DNA of 64,000 bases from Kribbella jiaozuonensis (GTDB lineage: Bacteria > Actinomycetota > Actinomycetes > Propionibacteriales > Kribbellaceae). The stretch lies in assembly GCF_005233875.1 (NCBI RefSeq), contig NZ_SZPZ01000002.1:558001-622000 (forward strand), read 5' to 3'. Shown here piece after piece: positions 63,910 through 64,000 of the stretch (positions are counted from its first letter, which is position 1; each line of letters starts with the position of its first letter). A model generated the notes under the pieces. That model made no database searches. It was given only the letters and a program-made list of their open reading frames with translations, and was not told where the DNA came from. Position numbers and translations under genes: made by a program.

Positions 63910-63978
63910 GGGTAGGTGCCGGTGCTCCTGGCTCGGCCGGGTTGTGGATACCGGTCGGGCGGGGAGGTGGTGCCCAAC

Positions 63979-63984
63979 TAGACT
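63979..63984 (+). promoter_or_regulatory. -10 box (TAGACT) for the gene leaving the window
   Basis: TAGACT ends six bases before ATG 63991. Confidence 0.5.
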
Positions 63985-63990
63985 GACGGC

Positions 63991-64000
63991 ATGATTCGCC
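63991..64000 (+). CDS. start of a gene cut by the window edge, possibly hisD
   Basis: Only ATG ATT CGC is visible (Met-Ile-Arg). HisD proteins often begin MIRR or MIS, and in some actinobacteria hisD follows this region, but three codons cannot prove it. The -10 box at 63979 supports this as a real start. Confidence 0.4.

Noticed and set aside
63942..63950. TTGTGGATA as a DnaA box
   Set aside because: A single degenerate copy with no cluster and no dnaA/dnaN nearby.

Overview
The window is a dense stretch of chromosome from a high-GC Gram-positive bacterium. Evidence: almost every third codon position is G or C, GTG and TTG starts are frequent, many genes overlap by 1 or 4 bases, and the division and cell-wall (dcw) cluster has the actinobacterial order. 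That order is mraZ-rsmH-ftsL-ftsI-murE-murF-mraY-murD-ftsW-murG-murC-ftsQ-ftsZ-pgeF-yggS-sepF-yggT-divIVA-ileS, then a DksA-like gene, lspA, rluD and dnaE. The gene content would suit the Nocardioidaceae/Kribbella branch, but that is an inference from gene order and style, not from a search.

Layout. 1-3006: end of a FAD oxidoreductase, a DUF4126 membrane protein and a secreted amidase. 3017-9250: small housekeeping genes (nucleotidyltransferase, YbaK-type editing protein, DM13 lipoprotein-like protein, DUF6504, a HEPN-like protein, a zinc-ribbon peptide, a YceH-methyltransferase fusion, a second methyltransferase, DUF3040). 9588-14224, reading leftward: a MoxR / DUF58 / transglutaminase operon. 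14480-29303: the mra/mur/fts operon, with a promoter embedded in a 10-bp-periodic MraZ box array and a structured RNA between mraZ and rsmH. 29464-36006: ftsZ and the sepF-yggT-divIVA group, interrupted by a divergent ArsR-like regulator/S41 peptidase pair around a 26-bp palindrome. 36226-39621: ileS with a short-stem T-box leader, leftward. 39876-48908: DksA-like protein, lspA, rluD, dnaE and membrane proteins. 48982-60073: metabolic and regulatory genes including recQ and ilvD.

60083-61604 holds the most unusual unit: a promoter, two tandem paralogous small peptides (83 and 72 aa) that share a leader-like half and end in Ser/Thr-, Cys- and Asp-rich tails, and an MvdD-like ATP-grasp ligase directly abutting them. 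This is the architecture of an omega-ester/amide RiPP (graspetide-type) locus. The ligase is split by a one-base frameshift near 61074, so in this sequence the system is either broken or mis-sequenced. A MazF/PemK-like toxin with a ribbon-helix-helix antitoxin follows on the other strand.

A repeated theme is leaderless transcription: at least nine genes have a TAnnnT box ending exactly 6 or 7 bases before the start codon. No tRNA, rRNA, insertion sequence, prophage or CRISPR array was seen.
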